Part shown: in pieces, positions 35,110-46,459 of the stretch
Numbering within the stretch: position 1 is the stretch's first letter
Layout of the letters: each line of letters starts with the position of its first letter
From: Aselliscus stoliczkanus
Lineage: Eukaryota > Chordata > Mammalia > Chiroptera > Hipposideridae
NCBI GenBank assembly: GCA_033961575.1
Contig: CM066732.1
Coordinates: forward strand, 82,478,687-82,542,686
Length of the DNA stretch: 64,000 nucleotides
Direction of reading: 5' to 3'
Position numbers and translations under genes: made by a program
The notes under the pieces: model-generated
Told to the model about the DNA's origin: nothing
Database searches by the model: none
The model's input: the letters and a program-made list of their open reading frames with translations, nothing else

Positions 35110-37930
35110 TATTATAACCAGCAGCACATTTTCATTTACAATTAAATTCTTACTAAAATAAATGTTTAATTCAACAAAAAATTTATTAACTCCTATTCCA
35201 AACACACTTTCTTTCACCTTTCTGCTTATAGTTAATTGCTTAATTAAGTAATTAAATTGTTATATTCCTCTGAAGGATTTTTATAGATGGAGGTCAGGGT
35301 TAGTTTCTTGTATTTTAATCACCCTATAGTCTCACCATATTAGGGTAGAATGAAGCAGATCACAACAAGCTTTAATTTAGTTGCAGAAATGAATAATAAG
35401 GCAGAAACCATGACCCAGGAGATAGGAGGTTAGGCAAGCGGGTCGATAATATTAAGAGCAAGATGAGTAACTACAGGAGCATGTCTGGTTTCAGTCCAGG
35501 AGAAGCTGCAAGTATGATTATTCAAATCTTGAAAGTCAGGTCAGTGGTGCCTTAATGGTCCATCACAGAAGATATCCTGCCCAAGATCTGATTGCCTAGA
35601 TCTGGCGGGCATTCTTCATGCATATTACCTACTGTGTCTCTTTATATGCATTCATAGAAGGAATAAAATCTTTCATACTCCCATCCCACTTTTGAACAAC
35701 TTGACTGTCACTTTATCTTAGAGCTCATCTCTTAATCTTGATAGTATTCCCAGAAACCACTCTACTGTGTCTCATGTTTTACCATTCTCTTTCATTTGCC
35801 CTTCTCTGCTACAGTATTTCTTCCAAACCGATAATGTGGACCTCTGAGGCATACTGCGTAAAACCTTCCAAATGTCCTAATTTATAAATTATGAAGGGGG
35901 TTGTATATATGTACAGATATTTGGACACTTGATTTGCATTGGTTGCTTATTATGAGCCTCAGTAACCCTCTTCCACCCCGTCTTGCTTTATTATTTAACT
36001 CTTCGGATTCAGCTTAGGGTCTGCGTGTAATTTGGAGTACAAGAAAATTAGCAATTTGGGGCGATTCTATATTGCATTCACTCTGCAGAGCAGACTGAAT
36101 ATATTTTTAGGCACTGCATGTTTATAACCTAATTTTCCCTCATTACTTTACAGAGGTGACCTTGTTCTAATACCTTCGGCACTTGATGTTATAAAAGTGA
36201 AAATCTTTTCAAACCTGCTCTGTTAATGTGTTCCTACTCAGAAACAAATGCAAGATAACATTAACATTCCTGCCACAAAATACCTGCTAATTTGCTTGCA
36301 GTGAAGATAGAAAGCTTTTCATTACATATCACAAACTTCGTTTATGTAGAATGAGTCACCAGGCTTGCTGAAAAGCCAATAAGCATCTAATCTCTAATGC
36401 TGCCTTCAGCTCTAACATCAATCCTCCTAGTTCAACTCATCTTTTATCAGCTATTCAGTCTTTTTTTTTTTTTTTTAATTTCTATCCTGTTACAAAATTG
36501 TGTTGTTCATCTGTCAAAACAGCTTCGATTTATGTTTTTTTAATATTATAACTTCAGAGAAGAAAACACACACACACACAGAGGAATATGCTATTTTCTT
36601 ATTAAGGTCAGAATGAAATCTATACAACAGAAAATGAACAACTTGGTTTCAAACAAATGATGACATTATTAAATTCATAAAAGTTGCATTCCTGATTTTA
36701 AATTCTGCTTGATACGCGTCCCTCCATATTAAGTTCTTCTTGAAAATGATCTGCAGAGACCTGTACAGATGTATATCCCATCACCTTGCAGAAGTAAAAG
36801 ATAAAAAGAGTGAAGCTTGCAATGTCTTGGTTTGTTTTAAACATAATAAGACAATGGCATTTCAATTATGGTTATTCTATTAAAGTCAGATCCTTATGGC
36901 ATGTTATCATTGATGGGGGTCCTTTGGTAGTCCTGAAGGTCACCAATATTCCTGAAGGTTAACTCAGGAGAGCTACTTCGTGTCAATTTTGGATTATTTC
37001 CTTAGGAGGGAAAAAATTGTGTTTTTAAGTATGCATCGCACTTAACTACAGATTTTCACTACATAGTTAATGGATATTCTTACTTATTATATATAATATT
37101 CCTCAAGAGTTTTAGGAACTTAGAAAGCCTCACTAAGAACGAAGTCTTTTGCAGTGGCAGAATTAGGTAGTAAGTTAAATTGAATTTAATAATCCTGAAG
37201 GTGAAAAGTCAATAAACATAAAGCAAAGAATGTGTGTAAAAGATTGGAAATATCCTATCACTTTGTCTTGTTGGCAATTATGCAAAATTAGGAGAGTTAT
37301 TCTTCTTTTCTTTTCTTTTCCTTCATTTCTTTAACCGACTAAGACATTTTATCCTTCCCCACAGGCCAACACACAGGCATTTCCTTGCTGTAAGCAGCAG
37401 AGCCTGGGGTCATTATATCTAATTTGTTATACCCAAGGCCCTAATAGCTTCCTGATGAAAAACACAAGGTTAAATGGAGCTCTGGAGATTCTTCTTCCTA
37501 GAATGAAGGCAAGTCTTATTTGTCTTCAGGAAAAGCACACACCTCTCCATAGTGTGACTTTTCTGTGTGATTAAAATGGAAACGAAGAGAAAATAAAACA
37601 GATAGTCACTAACTGGTTCTACCAAGTGACATTTAAGTCACCAACACCAATGATCTTGCAATTCTAATCCAGACATTGTCCAGAAGTTTCACACTTCAAA
37701 TTATGCCTTATTTAGCTCAGAAGTTGTGGATGTGTAAACACAAAGATTATATGTAAATGATGTCCTCAATGTAAAGGGATCCTGCTTCTTAATTGTTAGC
37801 TCCAATAAGAGTATTGGAACTATCCTATCCTCAGTTTTTCCAAATCTGTATTCTCCCATAATACCCCGTTACCTCAACATTAAATTATTTATTTCTTCAA
37901 CATCACCAAATGATTAGCTAGAATAAAATA
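35110..37930. other. Repeat-poor stretch with T-run and short (CA)n
   Basis: This is the longest stretch in the middle of the window where I recognise no interspersed repeat. It contains a 16-base T-run (36461-36476), a short (CA)n at 36567-36580 and a (TTTTC)n-like tract at 37300-37322. The sub-interval 35990-36440 contains an AP-1-like TGAGTCA (about 36350-36360) among TAAT-rich sequence. No coding frame is convincing. It may hold conserved non-coding sequence, which cannot be judged from one genome. Confidence 0.4.
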
Positions 37931-37945
37931 AAACTTCTATATCCT

Positions 37946-38062
37946 GGGCTGGCCGAGTGGCGCGGTGGTTAAGCACTGGCTTGGGAAGCCAGCGGTCCCA
38001 GTTCGGTTCCACATATGAGGGCAAGTGACACTGCCTCAAAAAAAAACAAAAACAACAAAAAA
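37946..38062 (+). repeat. tRNA-derived short SINE (Rhin-like), plus strand
   Basis: Third copy of the family at 126 and 7087, now in plus orientation: head GGGCTGGCCGAGTGGCGCGG, box A TGGCGCGGTGG at 37958-37968, box B AGTTCGGTTCC at 38000-38010, body ending GACACTGCCTC, and an A-rich tail. A perfect 15-bp target-site duplication, AAACTTCTATATCCT, lies at 37931-37945 and 38063-38077. The anticodon-arm loop is TTGGGAA between CTGGC and GCCAG. Confidence 0.93.
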
Positions 38063-38077
38063 AAACTTCTATATCCT

Positions 38078-39230
38078 CAATGTTCTTGATTACTCATTTA
38101 TTTACATCAGATATTTTTATGCCTAAAATAATACCTCAGTACACTTGATGCAGACAAAGATAGGATTTATTCAGAAGCAACCTACAAATAGTTTTTGTAT
38201 TGAGGATTTTGCTATACCTTTCCTTGTCAAACACTGTTCTTTCTTTCTGGGAAATTTTTAAGCCTAGAAAATTTACAGTAAAATTGCCATAATAATGGTA
38301 TGCAACCCATATCATCACATATTTTTCAGTGAGTTTATAAACATGCCATCTATGATCCCTATAATAACACTATGAAGAAGATATGTGGTCAATTAGTACC
38401 TTGTCAGTAGTGGAGTAAACTGGAAGAATTTTCGTTGTTAAATCAGAGGATCTGAGTTCTGTGGCTTCAACAATTTAAAACATAAATTGTTCATCTCTGT
38501 AATTTTCCATTTAATATTTTTGGATCCTAGTTGAGCTCCAGTAACTGAAATCATGGAAAGCAAAACCACAGATAAGAGGGAACTGCTGTACATAATTGTA
38601 TGGCAGAAGTTTCTAGAAACATATAAAAGTAAACTCAATTTGTATTCTTAAGCACAGAGCCCAGTTAAGAAAAGACAATAGCAATGCAGAACAGCAATGA
38701 GTAAATGCCATAAAGTGGTAGAAATGTGAGCAAAACTTAAAAAGAATAAATTCCACATAGAACTATGAGTTCTATGAATCCGCTCAAGGATTCATAGAGT
38801 ATTTGATGATTAGAGATGAGAGTATTGGACAAAGGGAGAATAGTGAGGATGGGAATGTGAAGAGGTACAAAGATTACAAGGCCCAAAGTCTAGTGTAAGA
38901 CCAAGGGGAAGTAAAATGAGTGAATGAGAAGATTCCTATCCTCACTTCCCACTGCAACTAGGGAATTTCAATGTTTATCTTTTTGTATACATTGGACTAT
39001 CATGAAATATTTCCTTTGCATAAAGATGTAAAGCTTTTTTCAAATAATTTGACAACCACTGTTAGCAATCAACAGGGAACCAGTAAACAGATTTAAGCTC
39101 GGATATTCCATGAATATTTTGAAGGACTGTAAAAGATAGAACAGAGAGATCAATTGTAATAGCCCAAGTTTAAGAATAATAGGGGAAGAAGTTTAAAGAC
39201 AGATCTAGAATTTTTTTTAAAAAGACAAGA
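38078..39230. other. Mostly unassigned; MER2/Tigger-like piece at about 38515-38592
   Basis: The only recognisable part is 'ttttggatcctagttgagct' through 'aaaccacagataagagggaa' and 'ctgctgta' (38517-38592), which resembles the end of a MER2/Tigger-type DNA transposon. The rest (38600-39230) carries no gene or repeat that I recognise. Confidence 0.45.
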
Positions 39231-39235
39231 ATTGG

Positions 39236-39608
39236 TGGTAGGTCAGCTAGTAAAGGAAAGTGCACAGTCAGGCAAGTTAAGAAAGTTTAAGAAAGTCTAT
39301 TTTATTAAGAGAGAGTCTATTGGGCTGAGCAAAAATGGCTACAGCTCGGGCTGCACATCTAAAGGAGACTTGCAGCCCTGACAGACGGGGTGAAGAGGGT
39401 TATATAGGGGTGGTGATGACTGGGTAGCATTGTTTGAACATAAACTTCTGACTGCCTGTAAGCCAGTGGCTGTTTTAGGGCATTTTCTGTTATCCCAAGT
39501 TTGGCTCTGTCTGCAGGTGCAGGCCAACAGACATTTTGTTGTTTTCTTGCAGACATGGGTCTGTCTGTAAGTTAAGGTCTCTGAGACCTAACATTCAGAG
39601 ACCTAACA
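39236..39608 (-). mobile_element. Solo LTR of an endogenous retrovirus, minus strand, 373 bp
   Basis: On the minus strand it starts TGTTAGGTCTC and ends GACCTACCA, giving canonical TG…CA ends with a 9-bp imperfect terminal inverted repeat. A 5-bp direct repeat, ATTGG, flanks it at 39231-39235 and 39609-39613. Inside, on the minus strand, are a TATA-like CTATATAA (39400-39407) and, about 95 bp downstream, AATAAA (39301-39306), the U3-R order of a retroviral LTR. No gag, pol or env sequence is adjacent. A 5-bp duplication points to an ERVL-type or some other 5-bp integrase rather than a gammaretrovirus (4 bp). The lineage is not identified. Confidence 0.82.
39400..39407 (-). promoter_or_regulatory. 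TATA-like box of the solo LTR
   Basis: CTATATAA on the minus strand, positioned about 200 bp from the U3 start and about 95 bp before the AATAAA. Predicted transcription would run toward lower coordinates, starting about 25-30 bp below the box. Activity is unknown. Confidence 0.6.
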
Positions 39609-39699
39609 ATTGGTAGGGATTGATCATAATTAGATAAAGAGAGGGGGATATGACCCTAAGATACCTGACTTAGGACAAGGTAGGTAGTGCTGCTATTAT

Positions 39700-39912
39700 T
39701 CACCAGGTAGCCACACTAGTTTAAATATATTAACTAACTTAATCCTTATAACGATGCTACCAGGTGGCTTGTATCATAATTCCAGGTTGACTGATGAAAA
39801 AGCTGAAGCTGAAAGAAGTTAACTAACTTGCCCAAGGTCACTTGGTTAGCTATTGGCAGGGCCAGGATTCAAATGTAGGCGGTGTGGCTCTGGATTCATG
39901 TTCTCAGCCATT
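39700..39912 (-). repeat. MIR SINE, minus strand, fairly complete
   Basis: Reversed MIR text: 'ttaatccttataacgatgct', 'tgatgaaaaagctgaagctg', 'acttgcccaaggtcacttgg', 'ttagctattggcagggccag', 'gattcaaatgtaggc'. It covers the core and both flanks of the family. Confidence 0.88.
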
Positions 39913-42900
39913 GTGCAGTAGAGAATGGAGTACTTTTAGAGAAAGAGAGCAACTTTCATTCTGGACATGTGAGATTTGAGGCAAACGAAAGGGAGTAACT
40001 CTGTGGGACATTCTGCTATGGTTATATGTAGATCTCAGAACATTGCTATGTGTAGAGCAAGGCTGACCCGGACAAATGATACATCTAGATACTGCTGTAT
40101 ATTGTTTGAGCTGATAGGACATCTTGACTTTTGTGGAATGTGCTGAGAACTGTAACATTATCTCATTATCACTAAACTATAGCAATTCATAAAGGAATTA
40201 GAAAGAGAACTACTTCCCTAGGGACACTCATGCCATATGGCTGCTACAAAAATAAAGTTTTAAACCATGTCAAATCTAAGCATGTTGTTGAAATCTCTTC
40301 ATATCACATTAAGTATAATTCCTAAAGGGTCAATTGAACATTAAATAAACCCCTGTAACAATGAATTATCTGAATATACATTATGTGACCTTTATAAAGC
40401 AAAAAAAAAAATTCTTTAACAATTGTATTTCATTTTTTAAAATGTAGGTAGATTACCCTATAAGGCTTAGTTACTGAACTATCCCAGATAGTAAGTAAAA
40501 TAACATATTCATTTCAATTTAGGCATGGAATTTCTGACATGTAATTAGAAATCTGCAAATTCATACATAACGGAGAGAAGCCTTATTACCAACAGGTAGT
40601 TGACAAAATGCTTTACCGTATGAATATTACCTGTTAAATTTAGGTCAAGATTGAAAAAATATTTTCCTGGGGTGCTTAAAATTCAAAACCCCAAACTTCT
40701 AAGACTCTCTTGCCCTAGTTTTACTTTATATTTTCTATGATTTGGAGAAACCTTTCTTCACAGAAGCCTTTAGAACTCTTGCGAAACTTTTTCCCTCCAT
40801 CCCTTTGCTGTTTGGAATTCCACTTCTGACTTACAACTACGTGAAAGCTTTAAGATAACTGCCACAACAAAACAAAAGTGTGGGATCAAATTGAATATGA
40901 CCTTCTGTCGGGCAGAATGAAACAAAATCTATCCTTTAAATCCCTCCAGTATTTGGTGAATCTTCTAATCCTGAAGAGCTGACTCCTATTGATTCTTTTT
41001 GTGTTATAAAAGAAATATCATATCTGAAGGACTTTTTTTTATAAAAGTCTTGAGGTTCTCAGTTACTTTGTTGAGAAGAATTCTAATGCTGAATAAAGAA
41101 TCAATAATAAGTACCAAAAGAAGGACTCTGACCATTTTGAGAAAAGCATGAAGAGGAATCTTTCATTTTCTTTGAGTTTCACTTTAAGGCAACGTGTGGC
41201 TTTCTGAAATATACTACATTTGGTTGTACAATCTGAGTATATGTCATAAAAAAATTGAGCGAATTCTCAAATATTAAGAATATACTCAGATTAATTAACT
41301 CAAATGTAAATTGATATGAACATATTAGAATATATATATGAATATATATATATATATTCATACACACATACACATATATATGCTTGCTTTTCTTACACTA
41401 CATAAATTTGTTTTAAATTTAAATATTCAAACATATGTATAAGTACATTCCATATGCACATATTCCTTATGTTTTGCCAACATTTCAGCATTTTCCACAC
41501 ATATGTAAACTATGATTTGCAGAGTTTGAAGTCTCAGCTGCCATTTACTCTGGAAGTTAGAGAATTGTTTTGGGAGCTCTTAGGTTACTCTGCTCCATCT
41601 GGGTCACTGAGCTCAGATCCAGGCAGAACAGAATGTTGCTCATCTCCCAGTGGACTTCTTTTTTAGTGCATGGTGCTTTTAATATTCACTCTTTCCCTAG
41701 GGTCTAACCAGGTTACACTCAAAGTCCAGCTCAGCACAGTGGCCAGGTTCCTGACATGCTTGAGGATATTGTGGGCTATATTAATGTTCAAAATTTGGGT
41801 AAAGTAATGAATTACATTTAGATGAAGGGAATACGTCCTGGAACTTCACAATAATAAAAAAAAATCTATAGATATATCCTCTACGTTAACCATTAAAATA
41901 ATTTTAGATAATTCAAGTGACTTCATTATTAGAATGTGGTTGTTTTCCAGTCTTACCTATAAGGCTGGCCTATGGCAAGGATCTCAAGGACAGTGCAATA
42001 AGGAATCTGCAATGTATTCACTTAGTGTCTGGTGAAATATTGTTTAGTATAACTCAACGGAAATATACAATGTCTATAAATCTTTTTCCTAAACACTGGC
42101 ATTTTCACTCAGCCTAGAAATATTTCCATAGTAATTAGTTATACCAAAAACATAGCTAGTTTTAAGATAGCTAAGATCTACAGAAAAACTAGAAAGGTTC
42201 TAGTTGATGACAATTCTTCAATAATAACACATTTTTAAATCCCTTATTCAAAACTTAAATAATAAAAAAGCATGGGGGGGCAATGTTAAGGTATTTGTTT
42301 TAGAAGTGATGGAATGCAAAATGTCATGAACAATAGTAATAATATGAGTTATTTGGATTACAACATGTCATGACAATTCTTGGAGAGATGCTAAGAAATC
42401 AGAAAGCTTAATTTTCTGCCTTCATCTGAGGACATACCTAAACTGACTTAGGGAGAAATTCTGTTCTCTTAGGACAGAATTATGAACCACTTTTAAGACC
42501 TGTATGTAATTAGAAAAACAGAAATCCATTTGGTTCCTTTATACACGAAGAAATTTAACATAGAGAATTAATTAATTAAGCAAATAATAAAAAAGTGAAG
42601 CAGCCAAACTCAGTACCATAAAGCACAACAAATATAAGCAACAGCAGGAAGACACCAACTATCCCTAAGACAAAAGGGACAGGGGAGTGAATGGTGCAAC
42701 CAGAGCAAGAAGGTAGGGTTGTTTAATGGGCGTTAGAATCTACTGCTTCGCAAGCAGGAACAGGAACCATGGAACAATGGCTTTCAATCAGAAGCTAGAG
42801 CCAGTGTACACACAGAGTCACTGCCAGAAATGCTACTGTAGGTAGAACAAGAGGGGAAGAAATACCCTGATTTATCTCCTTATTACACCCATCAACGCCT

Positions 42901-43990
42901 ACCGTTTGTTGAATGTAACCAGAAGTCAACAGACACAAAAATCTGTGATACAAAGAAAAGCAAGGGAATTCGAGAAACAGAATAGAAACCAAACAGGCGA
43001 ATGACCAGCAGAGGAATGATGAGAAATGAAAATTTCAAGACTCCCTACATAACAGCATATCCAACTTCCTACCTGTTCCAATGCATGCACAGCCAGATGT
43101 GGTTCTGAAAAATGTCTGTGCTGTGTCAAAAGAAAGTCCTTCATTTGTGATCTGATCACGGTTTCTAATATTCACTGATCTGGTCACCATCCTTTTTACA
43201 GTATCTCTTCAGTTGTGAAGTTCATGTGGTGACCTTAATTATTATTTTATTTGATTGGTTATAGAAGCTTAATATTCCTCAAGTTCATTCTTGAGTGGCT
43301 ATCTTCCAGAATGAACAAAAAGACTGCTATTGAGATGCCATGGCAGAAACCTTCAGAACTTATAGTTCTGTCCTCCTTTATGTATTTCTCAAGTGCCGTC
43401 TATAGACTTTCATGTTTCTCCTTAGTGTGGAGGAGTAAGGAATATTTAGTTAATCAAAGCTGTTCTCATACAGTAGCTTCAAATCATAAAACCCAATCCA
43501 TATTCATTCTGCTTAGAACACCACCTTCTATTTTACATAAATATTTCCAGTATGCCAACTGTCTATCTCTGAAATCATATTGAAAAGACTTTTCATCTCC
43601 TTTCCTGGGAGGTAATATCAAATCTTACTCAGATAAAAATACCATTGACTTTCAGTCTCTTTTCTGTTCTAAATATTCTTCTAATTCTATATTAAGAATT
43701 CTTCTAATTCATTAAGAATATGTTTTGTTTTGTTTTTCTGCTTTGAGTTATGGTCCTAAGACAGTTTCTAGTACTGACAATATGGTTGTTTCCAACCAAA
43801 TCCAATTAATTTTTCAAGTAAAAATTTAAGGCACATTATATCAAAGATTTTACTCCAGTTAAAAACAGAATTCAGGAATGGAAAACAACCATGGGCCTTT
43901 CTCTACTATTTCTTTAATTCCATCTAAAGTTTTGTTATCTACAGAATTTAGTGTTAAGTGTTGTTTTATTTGAGAATTGGAAATGGGTAG
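39913..43990. other. Unassigned AT-rich sequence
   Basis: No gene or named repeat recognised over about 4 kb, apart from the AT/CA microsatellite at 41330-41383. A 110-codon plus-strand open frame at 43251-43583 and a 70-codon one at 41454-41666 lack recognisable domains. Near 43675-43722 the phrase ATTCTTCTAATTC occurs twice within 40 bp. Confidence 0.42.
41330..41383. repeat. (AT)n/(CA)n compound microsatellite with palindromic core
   Basis: Alternating AT with two ATGAATAT/ATATTCAT interruptions placed symmetrically, so that GAATATATATATATATATTC is self-complementary. It then passes into CACACATACACATATATA. Confidence 0.85.
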
Positions 43991-43996
43991 TTTCTG

Positions 43997-44046
43997 TGTC
44001 AGTCAGGGATCTCCAAACAGAACCAATAGGTTGTATATATGTATAT

Positions 44047-44092
<46 letters not shown>

Positions 44093-44435
44093 AAGAAATT
44101 GGCCCATGAGATTGTGGGGGCTGGCAAGCTTTAAATTTGTAGGGCAGGTCCACAGGCTAGAAATTTCAGCAAGAGTTAATTCAGTCTTGAGTCTCTGAAG
44201 GCAGAATTCTTTCCTCTTTGGGGGACCTCAGTCTTTTCCCTTAATTCCTTCAACTGACTGGATGAAGCCTACCCACATTATGGAGGGTAATCTCTTTTAA
44301 ATCAGCAGAGCCTGCTGATTTAAATGTTAATTATGTTTAAATAATGAGTAAACAGTAACACCTAGACTGGTCTTTGACCAAATAACTGGGCACCATATCC
44401 TAATCAAGTTGATACACACTCATTTATCTATCACA
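43997..44435 (+). mobile_element. MLT2-like ERVL solo LTR, plus strand, with internal (GT)n
   Basis: Starts TGTGTCAGTCAGGGATCTCC and ends near TTATCTATCACA, with 'aacagaaccaataggttgta', 'gaaattggcccatgagattg', 'aggcagaattctttcctctt', 'cctacccacattatggaggg' and 'aactgggcaccatatcctaa' in the expected order. The TA-rich stretch usual near the start of these LTRs has become a (GT)n run. No internal provirus is adjacent. Confidence 0.75.
44049..44091 (+). repeat. (GT)n microsatellite
   Basis: An uninterrupted GT run of about 21 units inside the LTR, likely polymorphic. Confidence 0.95.
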
Positions 44436-45105
44436 TTTTCCTTCATCACAAGTTCCTTCTTTGTCATTTCAAATAAACAGAAAACTATTTCATTTGAATT
44501 GTATTGCATCATTATCTATTATAAAATGATAATGCTATGAAATATGTGGGGAAAAGTGCATTCTGAATACATGACTATCATTTCTAAAATATTATTCGAG
44601 TACATTAAATATTATTGAACTTTAAGTAAATGAAAAATGAAAAATGAAAAATAACTACCAGTATTTACAAAGCAAAAAAATCTCACAAAACTCCTGTAAG
44701 AGAAGTAAATTAACCTATATTTATTATAAAAAGCCCTCAAAGGCTAACATAAATTTGTAAAAAAGTAAAAGTGTTCTTAATACTGAATGTTTATTCTATA
44801 ATCTTCTTTGCATTATCTTAATTTTTCATACATTTTTTAAAAAGTAAATTTCAGTGGCTATCTAGGAAGTTTCAATTTTGAATATGTAGCTAAATCAAAT
44901 TTTTTAGAAAACACATATTTCCATAAGCTTAAAAGCAAATGCTTGTACTTTAATTATTATTATTTGAAACCTTGTTAAGCATTACTTCAGTGAATGTTTC
45001 CCAAGAACTTTATGCAGCATTCTAGTTTAAATTTTTTTAAATTTTTATATAAATACTGCTTTATCGCTTTTCACAAATATACGTATAAAAAAGCAGTCAT
45101 AAAAT
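44436..45105. other. Unassigned AT-rich sequence
   Basis: Very AT-rich, with a short triplicated GAAAAAT unit near 44630-44652. No gene or named repeat recognised. Confidence 0.45.
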
Positions 45106-45120
45106 TAATGTCCTTAATTT

Positions 45121-45256
45121 TTTTTTTTTTTTCTTTTAGCTGAGCCGTCCTGCCACCTGTTGGCAGCTCAGCTCAGGAATCAAACCAGGGACCTTGTTGG
45201 CTCAGAGCTTGCACTCTTGAGCGAGCTCTTTAACAACTGAGCCACTTGGCCAGCCC
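45121..45256 (-). repeat. Short tRNA-derived SINE related to the composite element, minus strand
   Basis: Read on the minus strand: GGGCTGGCCAAGTGGCTCAG, box-B-like GGTTTGATTCC, then 'gctgccaacaggtggcagga' and CGGCTCAGCT followed directly by an A-rich tail. This matches only the first unit of the composite SINE at 21830 and stops inside what would be box A of its second unit. A 15-bp target-site duplication with two mismatches (TAATGTCCTTAATTT / TAATGTTTTTAATTT) flanks it at 45106-45120 and 45257-45271. Confidence 0.85.
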
Positions 45257-45769
45257 TAATGTTTTTAATTTCTTAATCACTTGATAGTTTTTGTTAACTA
45301 AATGCTATTTCTCATATATTAATGATATTTTTTAACCATATAATTTCTGCAGGTGAGATTAGAAATAAAACAGTTCCCCTTAACTCTTTTGTTCAATGTT
45401 GTTTAAATTGTTCTTCCTGATATCTTTCATATTTTTCTTTCAAAAATCCAACTGTCACAGAGCTTAAGAACTTAGAGGTTCTTAATTTTTTTCAATCTCC
45501 TACTAGTAGGAGGGATGGTCTACAAATTTGAACTCCATGAAAAATATGTTTGTTCTTCCTTTTTGTGTGGTAAAACTTATGCAATATTTAGATGATCAGA
45601 TCACATGTTACTTTTTAAATGGTAGTAAGTTTAAGGTAGGAATGAAACAGCCATGGGTTTCCTTTCACAAAGTCATATGCTAAACTTGTATGTAAGAAAA
45701 ATATGGATTATTAATAGTTCCTGTTCTGAAGATAATGCTTTTCTATATATAATTTAAAGATTTTTCATA

Positions 45770-45870
45770 CACACAGTATCATTAATCTTTGCAATGTCCC
45801 CTAAGGTAATTGTGTATGCATGATTTCCATTTTATAGATTATAAACTAACCTGAGGAAATTGAGTGTCAT
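45770..45870 (-). repeat. MIR-type SINE fragment, minus strand
   Basis: 'tcattaatctttgcaatgtc', 'tttccattttatagattata' and 'aactaacctgaggaaattga' match a reversed MIR core. Short and diverged. Confidence 0.58.
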
Positions 45871-46019
45871 GGGATTCATTTTGTTTCTCATGCCACAGCT
45901 ATGATCCACAAAGACTTCAAATTTATTATAGGCTTAGAATTTATTTCATCACTCTTCTATTTTATTCCTGTAAAGCCCAAAGAGTATACAAGCTAGTGTG
46001 ACTGAAGAAAAAAAAAAAA

Positions 46020-46140
46020 AGGTTTCAAAGTCAGAAATCCAGGCTTTGAGACATAACTGCCCCATTTGGGCAAATTACTTAACCTCTCCAAGTAATAATC
46101 TCCCAAACACCTGGTGTCTCCACAACACTGTGTTTGTGAG
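46020..46140 (+). repeat. MIR SINE fragment, plus strand
   Basis: 'ttcaaagtcagaaatccagg', 'taactgccccatttgggcaa' and 'attacttaacctctccaagt' follow the MIR core. An A-run at 46007-46020 lies directly before it. Confidence 0.7.
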
Positions 46141-46314
46141 GCTCCAAATGAAAGAAATATGTAAATGTGTTATGTAAACTAGAACTTTTATATAAATGTT
46201 AGTTGTTGTGTTATGCTTATATCCCCACTTGACACTTTCTTTGAAGCAAAGGTTGAATGTTATCAATGTTGGCATACTTCAAGCCAACTGGTACATGTGT
46301 ATCAGTTATGTTCA

Positions 46315-46400
46315 ACAATCACTTACTGAATACATTAATGAATGAATGCTGTTTGAACATATAGTGTGTCAGGCTCTGTCCTAGACCTGGTGTTGATACG
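46315..46400 (-). mobile_element. Possible L2 3'-end fragment, minus strand
   Basis: 'caatcacttactgaatacat', 'taatgaatgaatgctgtttg' and 'gtgtgtcaggctctgtccta' resemble the reversed L2 end. Short, so moderate confidence only. Confidence 0.42.
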
Positions 46401-46459
46401 AGGCATTTTGAAATCTTCTGATCAGGCAGGCCTAAAGTCACTATATGTCTGAAGAAAGT

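Noticed and set aside
37946..38062. Possible functional tRNA gene (box A, box B, anticodon arm)
   Set aside because: It has a SINE body, an A-rich tail and a target-site duplication, lacks a paired acceptor stem and has sister copies; it is a retroposon.
43251..43583. 110-codon plus-strand open frame
   Set aside because: No recognisable family; composition as flanks; no evidence of an exon or processed pseudogene.
44049..44091. (GT)n as a Z-DNA regulatory element
   Set aside because: It occupies the TA-rich slot of an MLT2-like LTR and is most simply a microsatellite expansion.
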